From the NCBI RefSeq assembly GCF_015291645.1, contig NZ_CP030055.1, forward strand, positions 2,232,001 to 2,296,000: a DNA stretch of 64,000 bases. Direction: 5' to 3'. The DNA is from Bradyrhizobium sp. CCBAU 53340 (GTDB taxonomy: Bacteria; Pseudomonadota; Alphaproteobacteria; Rhizobiales; Xanthobacteraceae). The position numbers were made by a program, and so were the translations under genes. Below the pieces are notes generated by a model. That model saw only the letters and a list, made by a program, of their open reading frames with translations, made no database searches and was not told where the DNA came from. Positions 52,458 through 62,611 of this stretch are shown piece after piece (the first letter of the stretch is position 1; every line of letters starts with the position of its first letter).

Positions 52458-52780
52458 GCGACGGTCTTGAACACGAGCCTGAGTTCGCAGACGTCTACCG
52501 GCCCGTCGCCAGGAGAACGTCGAAGGCGCGGACGTTGACCGAGATACGCTCCCTGGCGCGCTCTCATACCAGGACGGCCATCAATGTCCTCGTCGGCGTC
52601 ATGCGGAGCGACGAGGCGACGCCGGCCGCTCGCGTCTCGGCCGCCAACGCGATCCTCGATCGCGGCTGGGGCAAGGTGGCGCAACCGCTCGAGAACAGCG
52701 ATGATGGCGTGCTGGAACTGATCCACCGGATCGAGCGCATCATCGTGCATCCGGAAAAGTCTGGCAGCGGGGAGTCCTAG
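52454..52780 (+). CDS. Phage terminase small subunit-like protein
   Basis: A 108-residue protein. It shows ARRTSKARTLTEIRSLARSH, then AINVLVGVMRSDEATPAARV, then LDRGWGKVAQPLEN: the helix-turn-helix-like part of small terminase proteins in alphaproteobacterial prophages. It is followed by the terminase-large fragment. It may be a remnant, as no capsid or portal genes lie nearby. Confidence 0.6.
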   Translation: MSDGLEHEPEFADVYRPVARRTSKARTLTEIRSLARSHTRTAINVLVGVMRSDEATPAARVSAANAILDRGWGKVAQPLENSDDGVLELIHRIERIIVHPEKSGSGES

Positions 52781-52808
52781 CGTCGTCGCTGGAGAAGAGG
52801 CGCTCACC

Positions 52809-53135
52809 ATGTCCACCCTGAAAATTCCAACGGCCAAGATCTTCGAGCCGCTGCTGAAACCTGCGCGCTACAAGGGCGTTTACGGCGGGCGTGGCTCAGG
52901 CAAGTCGCATTTCTTCGGCGAACTCCTGGTCGAGACCTGCCAGGCCGAGCGCGGCACGCTTGCGGTTTGCATCCGCGAGGCGCAGCGGACGCTGGCGCAA
53001 TCCTCGAAGCGGCTGGTCGAGGGCAAGATCGAGAGTCTCGGGCTCGGCCACGGTTTCAAGCTCTTCAGCGACAAGATTGCGACCGGATTGATGGGAGCCG
53101 TTTGGCTCGGCGTGAAGGTCGTATTGGGCAAATGA
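52809..53135 (+). pseudogene. Truncated phage terminase large subunit (PBSX-like)
   Basis: Only 108 residues of a protein usually near 420-430. Walker A GVYGGRGSGKSHFFGELLVE (about residues 23-42) and AVCIREAQRTLAQSSKRLVE match the N-terminal ATPase part of PBSX-type terminases. After FKLFSDKIAT the sequence leaves the family and stops, so the nuclease half is missing. It marks a prophage remnant. Confidence 0.75.
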
Positions 53136-53189
53136 GCTTCTCTTCATTGTGACCTTGTCGCGCGGCCGATTTGGGCCGTTTCATTCCCG

Positions 53190-53630
53190 ATGGATCCCGT
53201 CATGTACAGAATTCGTATGGTCGATGCGTCTTATGACGACGTCGTCGATACCCTGGCTGATCTGCACCGGCTGACGTTCTTTGATGCTGCGGCGATGCCG
53301 CAATTCGACCTTGGAGCGTGGTGGCTCGCCTATCGCGGTGATGATGCGGTCGCTTTTGCCGGCGTCATGCCGTCCGCTTACGCGCGGAATAGTGGCTACT
53401 TCGCCAGGGTTGGGGTGGTTCAGCGGCACTGGGGCAGGGGGCTCCAGCTCCGACTGATGCGGGCGATCGAAGCGCGCGGTCGGCGCATCGGATGGGACGG
53501 CATCGTCTCCGATACGACGGACAATCTCGTTTCCGCGAATAACTTCATCAAGGCGGGCTATCGGCTCTACGAACCCGAGGTGCCCTGGGCCTGGTCACAT
53601 ACGCTCTACTGGCGAAGGTCGCTCCGCTGA
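53190..53630 (+). CDS. GNAT-family acetyltransferase
   Basis: A 146-residue N-acetyltransferase. The acetyl-CoA loop is VGVVQRHWGRGLQLRLMRAI, preceded by an AFAGVMPSAYARN strand, and followed by SDTTDNLVSANNFIKAGYRL typical of GNAT motif B. Starts at 53202 or 53205 are possible too. It lies directly behind the terminase fragments, as cargo of the prophage remnant, and before a strong terminator. Substrate unknown. Confidence 0.82.
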   Translation: MDPVMYRIRMVDASYDDVVDTLADLHRLTFFDAAAMPQFDLGAWWLAYRGDDAVAFAGVMPSAYARNSGYFARVGVVQRHWGRGLQLRLMRAIEARGRRIGWDGIVSDTTDNLVSANNFIKAGYRLYEPEVPWAWSHTLYWRRSLR

Positions 53631-53716
53631 ACCGGGTTTCCCGTGCTGCGGAAGGAGACGCAACGCCAGACGGCATGTGCCGACCCAAGTGCGATCTTCC
53701 AACAGGAAAACCCGAG

Positions 53717-53749
53717 GACCCGGCAGCCTGAGTGCTGCCGGGTCTTTTT
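53717..53749 (+). terminator. Intrinsic terminator
   Basis: GACCCGGCAGC-CTGAGT-GCTGCCGGGTC and five T: a perfect 11-bp stem closing the GNAT unit. Confidence 0.82.
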
Positions 53750-53856
53750 GCGTATTGAAGCGTTGTCGTTGAAGTACTTGCGAAGTTGCCTGCCCCGGGC
53801 TTTAGTTCGCTTGCGGGAAATTCGGCGAGCACAAGCCGATGTAAGGGAGCCTAGGA

Positions 53857-55125
53857 ATGTCCACCAAGCCTCAATTGCCGGAACGTTCGTCGCGAGCGGC
53901 TGGAGGACCAACTGCGCTTGATGGCCTGCTGGTCATCGATTTCACGCGCGTGGTCGCGGGGCCCGCCTGCACACAGACGCTCGCCGACTTCGGGGCGCAC
54001 GTCATCAAGATAGAAAACCCTGATGGTGGCGATGACACGCGCGCCTATGAGCATGCCGAGATCGGCGGTGAGAGCGCGGCCTATCTCAGCCTGAACCGCA
54101 ACAAGAGCGGCATCGCGCTTGATCTCTCAGTTCCGGTGGCTCGCGAGATCGCGCTGGATCTGATCCGCAAGGCCGACGTGGTCGTGGAGAATTTCTCCAG
54201 CGGGGTCATGAAGAAATTCGGCCTCGACTATGAGGCCGTCGCGCCGCTCAATCCGCAGCTGGTCTATTGCTCGATCTCCGCATACGGCCGTACCGGACCG
54301 TTCGCCTCGCGCCCGGGCTTCGATCCCATTACGCAAGCCGAGAGCGGATTCATGTCGCTCAACGGGTTCGCCGATGGCCCAGCGGTTCGTACCGGCCCGC
54401 CGATTGTCGACATGGCGACGGGGATGTCGGCTTGCAATGCCATCCTGCTGGCGCTCTTGGCGCGGGATCGGCTCGGTCGCGGACAGCATGTTGAGGTCGC
54501 ACTGTTCGACGTCGCCATGGGAATGACCGGCTTTTATGGCATGGCCTATCTGATTAATGGCGAAAACCCCGGACGGTTCGGCAATTCGCCGAGCGGGTCT
54601 CCCACCGTCGGTGTTTATGAGGCATCGGATGGTCCGCTTTACATGGCATGCGCCAATGATCGGCTGTATCGACGGCTGGTGGTCGAGGTGCTGAACCGGC
54701 CGGATCTCATCAACGAGCCGCAATTCGCCACGCGCAAGGCGCGTTCCGAGAACAAGGAGCTTTTGCGTGCTGCCATGGCGGAAGTGTTCGCGAGCGACAC
54801 GCTCGAGACCTGGATGGCGAAGATGAAGCTGGCCAATATTCCAGTCGGCTATCTCCGGACCGTCGAAGAAGGATTCAATGCACCCGAAGCGCGCGAGCGC
54901 GCGCGCCTGAGCCGGATCCCGCATCGTACGGCGCAATGGGTGCCGAACATCGAGCCGCCGATCAGCATGAGCTTAACGGCGGCAGTTGATCCTATAGCAG
55001 CGCCGTTGCTGGGCGAGCATACGGAAGACGTCATGCGCGAGACGCTTGGTTACAGCGAGAACCGGATTGCGGCATTGGCCGAACAAGGGGCATTCGGGCC
55101 ACGCAAGGCCACCACGCCGGGCTGA
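53857..55125 (+). CDS. CaiB/BaiF-type CoA-transferase
   Basis: A 422-residue class III CoA-transferase. The N-terminal block is LDGLLVIDFTRVVAGPACTQ, followed by LADFGAHVIKIENPDGGDDT with the CoA-binding Asp region. It has the central SGFMSLNG and VALFDVAMGMTGFYG, and a long C-terminal tail. It should move CoA between an acid and a CoA donor. AGGGAGCC precedes the ATG. It is the first gene of the catabolic cluster, and suggests a CoA-ester step. Confidence 0.88.
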   Translation: MSTKPQLPERSSRAAGGPTALDGLLVIDFTRVVAGPACTQTLADFGAHVIKIENPDGGDDTRAYEHAEIGGESAAYLSLNRNKSGIALDLSVPVAREIALDLIRKADVVVENFSSGVMKKFGLDYEAVAPLNPQLVYCSISAYGRTGPFASRPGFDPITQAESGFMSLNGFADGPAVRTGPPIVDMATGMSACNAILLALLARDRLGRGQHVEVALFDVAMGMTGFYGMAYLINGENPGRFGNSPSGSPTVGVYEASDGPLYMACANDRLYRRLVVEVLNRPDLINEPQFATRKARSENKELLRAAMAEVFASDTLETWMAKMKLANIPVGYLRTVEEGFNAPEARERARLSRIPHRTAQWVPNIEPPISMSLTAAVDPIAAPLLGEHTEDVMRETLGYSENRIAALAEQGAFGPRKATTPG

Positions 55126-55189
55126 GTGCCGCACCAGCTTGATTTGGCAAGGTTCTCGCAGCATAAAGGAGCCGGAGCGAGGGACACGA

Positions 55190-56419
55190 ATGGCGCCTGG
55201 TCAAGAGCCGAGCAAAGGTCAGTCGGTGGCGACAGACTCCGGCGAACGAGCTTATGCAGCGATGGTTGCCAAAGCCAGGTCGCTCTTGCCGCAGCTGCGG
55301 GAACGCGCGGCTCGCACTGAGGAATTGCGGCATCTACCCCCCGAGACCGAGCGCGACCTGCATGATGCCGGCCTATTCCGCATGCTTCAGCCGAAGCGCA
55401 TCGGCGGCGCCGAGCTCGATTACGTTGCCCTGATCGATTGCGCAGAACTGCTGGGACGGGCCGATGCATCGGTGGCCTGGAATCTTGCCAACCTGGCGAG
55501 TCACCACTGGATGCTCGGCATGTTCGAGCAGCGTGCGCAGGATCTGGTCTGGGGCCGGGACCCCGAGGGACTGATCGCGTCATCGTTCATCTTTCCCGCC
55601 GGCCGCGCCACGAAGGTCGAAGGCGGATATCGGCTGCACGGAAGCTGGCCCTTCTCGTCGGGAGTTGGCTCCTGCGCATGGAATATGCTGGCGAGTGTCG
55701 TCTCGTCCGACGACGAGGCCGATGGCATCGAATACCGCATCTTTCTGTTGCCTAAGGCCGACTACAAGATCCTCGATACCTGGAACGTCGCTGGGCTGCG
55801 CGGCACCGGGTCGTCAGATGTCGAGGTCAGGGACGCCTTTGTGCCTGAGCATATGACGATCGCCGTGGGCGATCTCGCAGGAGGCGCGACACCTGGAAGC
55901 AAGGTGAACCCCAATCCGCTGTATGCGCTGCCGGTATTCTCGCTGTTTCCCTATGTGCTTTCCGGCGTAGCGCTCGGAAACGCACAGGCCTGCCTGGACG
56001 ACTATACGGAGGTCGCGCGTCACCGCATATCGACGTACAACCGCGCCAAGCTGAGCGACTTCCAAAGTACGCAAATCAAGATCGCCGAGGCCTCCGCCAA
56101 GATCGATGCTGCGCGCCTCATCATGCGCTCGGCCTGCATCGAGGCGATGGAGGATGCTCGGTGCAACCGCACGCCAGACATGGCGAGGAAGACCAAATAT
56201 CGGCGTGACGGGGCATTCTCGGTCAATCTGTGTACGGATGCCGTTTCGATGCTCTTTGCGGCGAGCGGGGCGCGGGGCCTGTTCACCACCGGCGTGCTGC
56301 AGCGGCAGTTTCGCGATGCGCACGCGATCAATTCGCACCTCGCATTCAATTTCGATGCGGCCGGAACCAATTATGGACGCGTTGCGCTTGGCTTGCCGTC
56401 CGAGAATCTCACCTTGTGA
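55190..56419 (+). CDS. Flavin-dependent monooxygenase, oxygenase component (HpaB/acyl-CoA-dehydrogenase fold)
   Basis: A 409-residue group D flavin monooxygenase of the acyl-CoA dehydrogenase fold (HpaB-C2/DszC-like). It shows ELLGRADASVAWNLANLASH, ASSFIFPAGRATKVEGGYRL, then GSWPFSSGVGSCAW, TWNVAGLRGTGSSDVEVRD and GLFTTGVLQRQFRDAHA near the C terminus. It hydroxylates an aromatic ring with reduced flavin from a partner. The flavin reductase gene 10 bases downstream is that partner. The ATG at 55190 has GAGGGAC upstream. The substrate is not seen. Confidence 0.85.
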   Translation: MAPGQEPSKGQSVATDSGERAYAAMVAKARSLLPQLRERAARTEELRHLPPETERDLHDAGLFRMLQPKRIGGAELDYVALIDCAELLGRADASVAWNLANLASHHWMLGMFEQRAQDLVWGRDPEGLIASSFIFPAGRATKVEGGYRLHGSWPFSSGVGSCAWNMLASVVSSDDEADGIEYRIFLLPKADYKILDTWNVAGLRGTGSSDVEVRDAFVPEHMTIAVGDLAGGATPGSKVNPNPLYALPVFSLFPYVLSGVALGNAQACLDDYTEVARHRISTYNRAKLSDFQSTQIKIAEASAKIDAARLIMRSACIEAMEDARCNRTPDMARKTKYRRDGAFSVNLCTDAVSMLFAASGARGLFTTGVLQRQFRDAHAINSHLAFNFDAAGTNYGRVALGLPSENLTL

Positions 56420-56428
56420 GGCCGGCTG

Positions 56429-56992
56429 ATGAATGATCTGCCAAAGCAGCCGGCGGCTCCTGATCCGGCCAAAGAATTTGCAAGCGACAACTCGCAGATT
56501 GATCCACGTGATTTTCGCAACGCCCTCGGCACCTATGGAACCGGCGTAACGATCATCACGGCCACGGCCGTCGATGGAAAGCCGTATGGAATCACCTGCA
56601 ATTCGTTTGCCTCGGTCTCCCTCAATCCTCCCCTGGTTCTCTGGAGCCTCGGGGTCTATTCATCGAGCCTGACCGTGTTTCAGAATGCCAGCCATTTCAC
56701 CGTCCATGTGCTGGGCACTTCACAGCAGGCGCTTGCCAACAAGTTCGCAAAGTCGTCCGAGGACAAGTTCGCCGGCGTGGATTGGACACCGGGCCTTGGC
56801 AACGCGCCGGTGCTTGCCGAGAGCGTGGCGAGTTTTCAGTGTCGATCCGTCAATCGCTATTATGGCGGCGACCACGTGATCTTTCTCGGTGCTGTCGAGG
56901 CCTATGCTTACAACGCAAAGGAGCCGCTGCTGTTTGCGCGGGGGACGTATGGCCGGTTTCTGGTCGACGACGAGCGCGAGAAGTCGCCGTAA
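56429..56992 (+). CDS. Flavin reductase (HpaC-like)
   Basis: A 187-residue FMN/FAD reductase-domain protein: FRNALGTYGTGVTIITATAV, then PYGITCNSFASVSLNPPLVL, and HFTVHVLGTSQQALANKFA, all family blocks. It reduces flavin with NAD(P)H for the oxygenase just upstream. Both are probably co-transcribed. The start follows the oxygenase stop by 10 bases. Confidence 0.9.
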   Translation: MNDLPKQPAAPDPAKEFASDNSQIDPRDFRNALGTYGTGVTIITATAVDGKPYGITCNSFASVSLNPPLVLWSLGVYSSSLTVFQNASHFTVHVLGTSQQALANKFAKSSEDKFAGVDWTPGLGNAPVLAESVASFQCRSVNRYYGGDHVIFLGAVEAYAYNAKEPLLFARGTYGRFLVDDEREKSP

Positions 56993-57016
56993 GGCAATTC
57001 AAGAACGCTTGTTGGT

Positions 57017-57925
57017 TCAGCGGTTCATGGCCGAGAGCTTGTAGATTTCCAAAGCGTCCGCATCCGCTCCGCGCGCAGCCCTGGCCAATCTGAAGATCTG
57101 TCCGGCCAGCGTCGCCATCGGCACTGGTGTTGATGTCGCCTGGGCGACATCTGCGACCGTATCGAGGTCCTTCAGCATCGTCGAGATGTGGCCGAGTGGC
57201 GGAGAGTGAATACCCTGGACCATCCGAGGTACGAAGAGCTGGAGCGGGATCGAATCCGCAAAGCCGCCGGCGAGTGCTTCGGGCAGCCGGCTCGCGTCAA
57301 TTCCTGCATTCGAAGCAAGGCGCGTTGCTTCCGCGAGCACGGCCATCGCGCATCCGACGATCACCTGGTTGCAAAGCTTGGTGGTTTGGCCCGCACCGGT
57401 CGGGCCCATGTGGGTGAGCCTGCGCGCCATCGCCAGCACGTAGGGCCGCACCCTCTCGATATCGGCGGCCGCTCCGCCGGCCATGATGGCGAGCGTACCT
57501 TCCTCGGCACCCTTGGTGCCGCCGGACACCGGCGCATCGATCCAACCCGCTCCGTTCGCACCTTTCAATCTTGCCGCAAGCTCGCGCGCGGCGTCAGGGT
57601 GGATCGACGAGAAATCGACCACCAGCTTGCCCGCGCCGGGAGCCGTTGCAAGGCCCTCAGGTCCGAAGACGACCTCTTCAACGGCAGCGGCATCCGTCAC
57701 GCACATGAAGACGATGCCCGTGTTCATCAGGAGGTCACGAGGCGTGCCTGCGCACCTGGCACCGGCCTCGACGAGCGGGGCCGCCTTACCCTCCGAACGG
57801 TTCCAGACGCTGACGTGGTAGCCTGCCTCGAGCAGGCGTCGGGCCATAGGCGTGCCCATCAATCCAAGACCGAGATAGCCGAGCCTCTCGACGCCTTGCG
57901 GGTTTGCCTTGCTCGCATCAGCCAT
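57017..57925 (-). CDS. Beta-hydroxyacid dehydrogenase (3-hydroxyisobutyrate/tartronate-semialdehyde reductase family)
   Basis: A 302-residue NAD(P)-dependent enzyme. The Rossmann loop is LGYLGLGLMGTPMARRLLEA, followed by NRSEGKAAPL. The family signature is DAPVSGGTKGAEEGTLAIMA (about residues 122-141) and the catalytic Lys lies in GAGQTTKLCNQVIVG. AAAAGGAGGCAACC precedes the ATG at 57925. It faces the transporter operon, so it probably oxidises or reduces a short hydroxyacid made in the catabolic pathway. Confidence 0.88.
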   Translation of the reverse strand: MADASKANPQGVERLGYLGLGLMGTPMARRLLEAGYHVSVWNRSEGKAAPLVEAGARCAGTPRDLLMNTGIVFMCVTDAAAVEEVVFGPEGLATAPGAGKLVVDFSSIHPDAARELAARLKGANGAGWIDAPVSGGTKGAEEGTLAIMAGGAAADIERVRPYVLAMARRLTHMGPTGAGQTTKLCNQVIVGCAMAVLAEATRLASNAGIDASRLPEALAGGFADSIPLQLFVPRMVQGIHSPPLGHISTMLKDLDTVADVAQATSTPVPMATLAGQIFRLARAARGADADALEIYKLSAMNR

Positions 57926-58103
57926 AGGTTGCCTCCTTTTGCCGCGGCGCTGGCGGCGTGCGACCACCGCTGCACCATACATAACGCCTCCCGCAGCGAA
58001 ACCAGCCGGGCTGCATGGCTTGCCTGATTGTTTGAACCATGAAACATTTGGGCCAGTCGGGCTGGATGGCGTCGGTTGGCGCCGGAGCAACGGAGTGGGC
58101 ACG

Positions 58104-59087
58104 ATGCGGGCAGTTTCGAAGTGGATGCTGGCAATTGGCGCTGTAGCAGCCGTAATTGCGGGCACAGGCCCCTTAAGGGCGCAGCAGACGATCCGCGTAG
58201 GCTGGACCATCCCGGCTGAGGAATCCAAATACTGGATGATGCGTAGGCCGGCCGAATTCCCCGATATTGGCAAGACCTACAATATCGAATGGACCCAGTT
58301 TCAAGGCACCGCGCCGATGACGCAGGCCTTGGCCGCCGGCGCTCTGGATTGCGCCACGCAGGCGCCGCTCTCGCTTGCCAACGGCGTCGTCGGTGGCAAT
58401 CTCAAGGCCTACATCGTGGCGCAGCACGTCTTCGAGAAGCCCGGTGGCTTCTCGGTCTACTGGGCGGTCATGGATGACTCGCCGATCAAGACGATTGCAG
58501 ATCTGAAGGGCAAGACGGTCGGCATTTCCGTGATCGGCGGCGGCACGCAAGGCCCGTTCAACCTGCTGCTGAAGCAGAATGGTGTCGATCCGGCCAAGGA
58601 CATCAAGCTCGTCGAGGTCGGCTTTGCCGTCTCCGAAGATGCGCTGCGCCAGGGGCGGGTCGATGCGGTCAACATGAACCAGCCGTTTGCGGCTCGAGCA
58701 GAGGCGAAGGGTGGTATGAGAAAGCTGTTCTCACTGTCGCAGGCCATGCCGAACATCGTGCACATCCTGGAAGCCTGCCGCGCCGATTTCGTCGACAAGA
58801 ATCCGGAGTTGGTCAAGACCTATGTTCGCGACATTACATCGGGCATGAAGAAGGCGCTCGCGAACCGGGAAGAGACCTTGAAGGTGGTCAACGAAGTCCT
58901 GAAGGCGCCCATTCCGGTGCTCGAGACCTATCTGCTCAAAGATAACGATTTCGGCCGCGATCCCGGTGCTGCACCGAACTTCCCTGCGATCCAGAAGATG
59001 CTGGACATTTATGCGGACACGGGAATGCTGCCGAAACTGGATGTCGCGCAGTTCAAGCATCCGACCATCGTCGCGCCGCTGCAATAA
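58104..59087 (+). CDS. ABC transporter substrate-binding protein (NMT1/SsuA-like)
   Basis: A 327-residue periplasmic binding protein with a signal peptide (MLAIGAVAAVIAGTGPLRAQ). It shows TIRVGWTIPAEESKYWMMRR, then IKTIADLKGKTVGISVIGGG, both typical of the NMT1-type sulfonate/nitrate/taurine/aromatic-acid family. GGAG precedes the ATG at 58104. It is the binding partner of the ATPase and two permeases at 60984-63375, from which it is separated by the dehydratase gene. Confidence 0.85.
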   Translation: MRAVSKWMLAIGAVAAVIAGTGPLRAQQTIRVGWTIPAEESKYWMMRRPAEFPDIGKTYNIEWTQFQGTAPMTQALAAGALDCATQAPLSLANGVVGGNLKAYIVAQHVFEKPGGFSVYWAVMDDSPIKTIADLKGKTVGISVIGGGTQGPFNLLLKQNGVDPAKDIKLVEVGFAVSEDALRQGRVDAVNMNQPFAARAEAKGGMRKLFSLSQAMPNIVHILEACRADFVDKNPELVKTYVRDITSGMKKALANREETLKVVNEVLKAPIPVLETYLLKDNDFGRDPGAAPNFPAIQKMLDIYADTGMLPKLDVAQFKHPTIVAPLQ

Positions 59088-59165
59088 GCGATAGAGCGGT
59101 TAGCAAGATGAACGAAGTCGCAGTGTCCCGCCACGTGCAGGAGACTGCATCGAGATGATGCAAGC

Positions 59166-60860
59166 ATGAAGAAGTTGCGATCACGGATCACCACGGACGG
59201 GCTCGACCGGGCGCCGCACCGCGCCTTCATGCGCGCGATGGGGCTGGACGACGCGGCCATTGCCAGGCCGATGGTGGGCATCGTCAGCATGAAGGGCGAG
59301 CAAACGCCCTGCAATATGACCCATGATTTCCAGGTGGCTGCGGCCAAGACCGGGATTGAGGAAGCCGGCGGAACGCCGCGCGAATTCTCGACCGTCTCGG
59401 TGTCCGACGGCATCAGCATGAATCACGAGGGGATGAAATTCTCCCTGTTCTCGCGCGAACTGATTGCCGACTCGATCGAGGCTGTCGTCCATGGCCTCGC
59501 TTACGACGCGCTGATCGGATACGGCGGATGCGACAAGACGCTCCCAGGCGTGATGATGGGCATGGTTCGTTGCAACATACCGTCGATCTTCATCTATGGC
59601 GGCAGCTCACTACCGGGTCGCGTGGATGGACGAACGCTGACGGTGCTCGACTCCTATGAAGCGGTCGGGAGCTTCATGACCGGGGAGATCGACGCTGCGA
59701 CGCTCGAGCGGATCGAGCGCGCCTGCCTGCCGACCATCGGCGCCTGCGCTGGTCAGTTCACCGCGAACACCATGGGAATGGTGTCGGAAGCTATGGGCCT
59801 GACCATTCCCAACGTGTCGATGGTGCCTGGCGTCTATGCCGAGCGCGCGCAGATCTCGCGCCGCGCCGGACGGTTGATCATGGACATGTTGCAGCGCGGT
59901 GGGCCGCTGCCGCGCGACATCGTGACGCGAAAATCTCTGGAAAACGGAGCGGCAATCGTTGCCGCGACGGGCGGTTCGACCAATGCCGCGCTGCATCTGC
60001 CGGCGATGGCGAACGAGGCCGGCATCGCCTTCACGATCGACGATGTCGGCGAGGTCTTTGCCAGGACGCCGCTGATCGGAAACTTGCGGCCAGGAGGCAA
60101 GTACACGGCGAAAGATGTCTACAACATCGGCGGTGCGGCCGTGGTGATCCGCGAGTTGATCCAGAGTGGGCATATCGATGGCAGCTGCCTGACCATTACG
60201 GGGCGCATGCTTGCTGAGGAATATGGCGCGGCCAACACGCCCGACGGCGAGGTCGTCTACGCGGCCCGCGCGCCAATCATGCCCGATGGCGGTGTCGCCG
60301 TGCTGAAGGGCAATCTTTGCCCTGACGGAGCGGTGATCAAGGTGGCGGGTTTGAAGAGTCTGGTTTTCGAGGGCGTCGCGCGCGTGTTCGAGGATGAAGA
60401 GGCTTGTGTCGCGGCGGTTCGCGATCGCAGCTACAAGGCCGGTGAGGTCCTGGTGATCCGCAATGAAGGTCCGGTGGGCGGGCCCGGCATGCGCGAGATG
60501 CTTGGCGTCACGGCGCTGATTTACGGGCAGGGCATGGGCGAGAAGGTGGCCCTGATCACGGATGGCCGGTTCTCAGGTGCTACGCGGGGCATGTGCATCG
60601 GCTACGTATCTCCGGAGGCGTTCGTTGGCGGCCCGCTGGCGCTCGTTCGCGACGGCGACAAGATCCGGATTGATGCCGCTGGCCGTCGCATGGATCTGCT
60701 GGTCGATGAACAGGAACTCGCGGCGCGACGATGCGATTGGAAACAGCGCCGGCCGCGTCATCGCGCTGGTGCGCTCGCAAAATATGCGCGTCTGGTCGGT
60801 CAGGCGCCGGGCGGAGCCGTTACCCATGAGGGGCCAGCGGAGTGGCCGTGGTTCGATTAA
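59166..60860 (+). CDS. IlvD/Edd-family dehydratase
   Basis: A 564-residue Fe-S dehydratase of the dihydroxy-acid dehydratase family. The cluster cysteines are C49 ([13 protein letters not shown]), the Cys in [14 protein letters not shown] and the Cys in [14 protein letters not shown]. The C-terminal barrel has [22 protein letters not shown]. Because it is embedded in a catabolic/ABC operon it may act on a sugar or hydroxyacid rather than in branched-chain amino acid synthesis. The length fits. The gene is followed by the ATPase. Confidence 0.87.
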   Translation: MKKLRSRITTDGLDRAPHRAFMRAMGLDDAAIARPMVGIVSMKGEQTPCNMTHDFQVAAAKTGIEEAGGTPREFSTVSVSDGISMNHEGMKFSLFSRELIADSIEAVVHGLAYDALIGYGGCDKTLPGVMMGMVRCNIPSIFIYGGSSLPGRVDGRTLTVLDSYEAVGSFMTGEIDAATLERIERACLPTIGACAGQFTANTMGMVSEAMGLTIPNVSMVPGVYAERAQISRRAGRLIMDMLQRGGPLPRDIVTRKSLENGAAIVAATGGSTNAALHLPAMANEAGIAFTIDDVGEVFARTPLIGNLRPGGKYTAKDVYNIGGAAVVIRELIQSGHIDGSCLTITGRMLAEEYGAANTPDGEVVYAARAPIMPDGGVAVLKGNLCPDGAVIKVAGLKSLVFEGVARVFEDEEACVAAVRDRSYKAGEVLVIRNEGPVGGPGMREMLGVTALIYGQGMGEKVALITDGRFSGATRGMCIGYVSPEAFVGGPLALVRDGDKIRIDAAGRRMDLLVDEQELAARRCDWKQRRPRHRAGALAKYARLVGQAPGGAVTHEGPAEWPWFD

Positions 60861-60983
60861 GGCATCGCGCGAGCGAAAATGACGATTGGTTTGGCAGGCT
60901 TCTTGCTAAGTTCGGGCGGCTGATGGAGGACGTTCAGCAGATCGGTTGCATGGCGTCTGCACGTGGGTGAAGCGAGAGACGGG

Positions 60984-61829
60984 ATGAAGGTAGTGCCTTC
61001 AAGATCGGGCGACTGGGTGAATCCGGTGACGTCACAAAAGCCGGCTTCTGCGATCATCGAGATCGACCGCGTCTCGCAGGTCTTCCAGACCTCGGCGCGC
61101 AAGGATCATTTGGCTCTCTCTGAGATCTCCTTGACGATCGAGGAGGGGGCGTTCGTCTCCATCCTTGGTCCCTCCGGCTGTGGCAAGTCGACGCTACTTT
61201 ATATCGTCGGTGGTTTCGTCAGCCCAACCAGCGGCGCGGCGAAAATGAAAGGGCAGGCCATCACGGGGCCGGGGCCGGATCGCGGGCCGGTATTCCAGGA
61301 GTTCGCGCTGTTTCCCTGGAAGACCGTACTGGGCAATGTGATGTATGGCCCACGCCAGCAGGGGGTAAGCGCTACCGAGGCAGAAGCGCAGAGCCGCGCG
61401 TTGATCGAGATGGTCGGGCTCAAGGGCTACGAGAGCTTCTACCCGAAGGAGTTGTCGGGCGGTATGAAGCAGCGCGTTGCGCTGGCGCGGACGCTGGCCT
61501 ACCACCCCGAAGTCCTGTTGATGGATGAGCCGTTCGGCGCGCTCGACGCCCATACCCGGACGCGTCTCCAGAACGATCTCCTGAATATCTGGGAGCGTGA
61601 TCGCAAGACGGTGCTGTTCGTCACCCACTCGGTCGATGAAGCTGTCTTCCTCTCGGACAAGGTCGTGATGATGTCCAAGTCTCCCGGCCGCATCAGGGAA
61701 GTCATCGAAATCGATCTGCCCCGGCCGCGGCGCCGCAGCGAGCTGTTGCTTGATGCGCGCTACCAGAAATACGTCGTCGACATCGAGCGCATGTTCGATG
61801 AAAGCGACCAAGCCGGTTCACTCTTATGA
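60984..61829 (+). CDS. ABC transporter ATP-binding protein (SsuB/NMT-type)
   Basis: A 281-residue ATPase: Walker A LGPSGCGKSTLLYIVGGF, Q-loop FALFPWKTVLGNV, signature LSGGMKQRVALARTLA, Walker B VLLMDEPFGALDAHTR and H-switch FVTHSVDEA. The block order is that of nitrate/sulfonate/taurine importers. The ATG at 60984 with GAGACGGG is chosen over GTG 60963. It overlaps the next gene by ATGA. Confidence 0.92.
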   Translation: MKVVPSRSGDWVNPVTSQKPASAIIEIDRVSQVFQTSARKDHLALSEISLTIEEGAFVSILGPSGCGKSTLLYIVGGFVSPTSGAAKMKGQAITGPGPDRGPVFQEFALFPWKTVLGNVMYGPRQQGVSATEAEAQSRALIEMVGLKGYESFYPKELSGGMKQRVALARTLAYHPEVLLMDEPFGALDAHTRTRLQNDLLNIWERDRKTVLFVTHSVDEAVFLSDKVVMMSKSPGRIREVIEIDLPRPRRRSELLLDARYQKYVVDIERMFDESDQAGSLL

Positions 61830-62611
61830 TCTCGCCGGCTGCCTTCACGAGACGGGCCGCGCCGGTGCTAGCTTGCATTGGGCTGCTGACGGCGTGGCAG
61901 ATTGCGTCGCTCGGGTTGAAGAACGACAGCTTTCCGACGGCGCTCGAGGCTATCCGCGCGATTCCGGACATCCTGGGTGACAAGGAATCTCTGATCAACA
62001 TCCTGGCCTCGCTCCGCCGCATGGCGATCGGGTTCGGCATCGCCGTGCTGGTTTCGATTCCACTAGGCCTGCTGATGGGCCGTAGTCGGGCCGTCGCATC
62101 CTTTTTCAATCCACTCTTGATGGTGATCTATCCTGTTCCGAAGGCAGCTCTGATGCCGATCATCATGCTGTGGCTCGGCGTTGGCGAAGCTACTAAGGTT
62201 CTCGTGATCTTTCTCGGTGTCAGCCTGCCGGTGATCTATCACAGTTTTGAAGGTGCCAAGGCCGTCGAGGAGAAGATGCTGTGGTCGGGCGCGGCGATGG
62301 GGCTGTCGCCCTTGCAGCGTCTGGTCCGGATCGTGCTCCCGGCCGCGCTCCCGGAAATTCTGACCGGGTGCCGAACCGGCCTGGTGCTGGCACTAATCAC
62401 CATGATTACAAGCGAGATGATTGCACGCCAGTCGGGGGCAGGGAACATCCTGTTCAACGCGCTCGACATGGGGCAGTACGACACGGTTTACGCGATGATC
62501 ATCATCGTCGGAGCGATGGGCATCTGTCTCGATGCTGTTTTCGAGCGGGTTCGTGCAGGGCTTGTACGCTGGTCCGAGCCTCAATTCGACATGCCGCTGA
62601 GCTTCTCATGA
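61826..62611 (+). CDS. ABC transporter permease (SsuC-type), first
   Basis: A 261-residue inner-membrane permease with about six spans. The coupling block is GAAMGLSPLQRLVRIVLPAA, then LPEILTGCRTGLVLALITMI. The start overlaps the ATPase stop (ATGA). It forms a heterodimer with the following permease. Confidence 0.9.
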   Translation: MISPAAFTRRAAPVLACIGLLTAWQIASLGLKNDSFPTALEAIRAIPDILGDKESLINILASLRRMAIGFGIAVLVSIPLGLLMGRSRAVASFFNPLLMVIYPVPKAALMPIIMLWLGVGEATKVLVIFLGVSLPVIYHSFEGAKAVEEKMLWSGAAMGLSPLQRLVRIVLPAALPEILTGCRTGLVLALITMITSEMIARQSGAGNILFNALDMGQYDTVYAMIIIVGAMGICLDAVFERVRAGLVRWSEPQFDMPLSFS

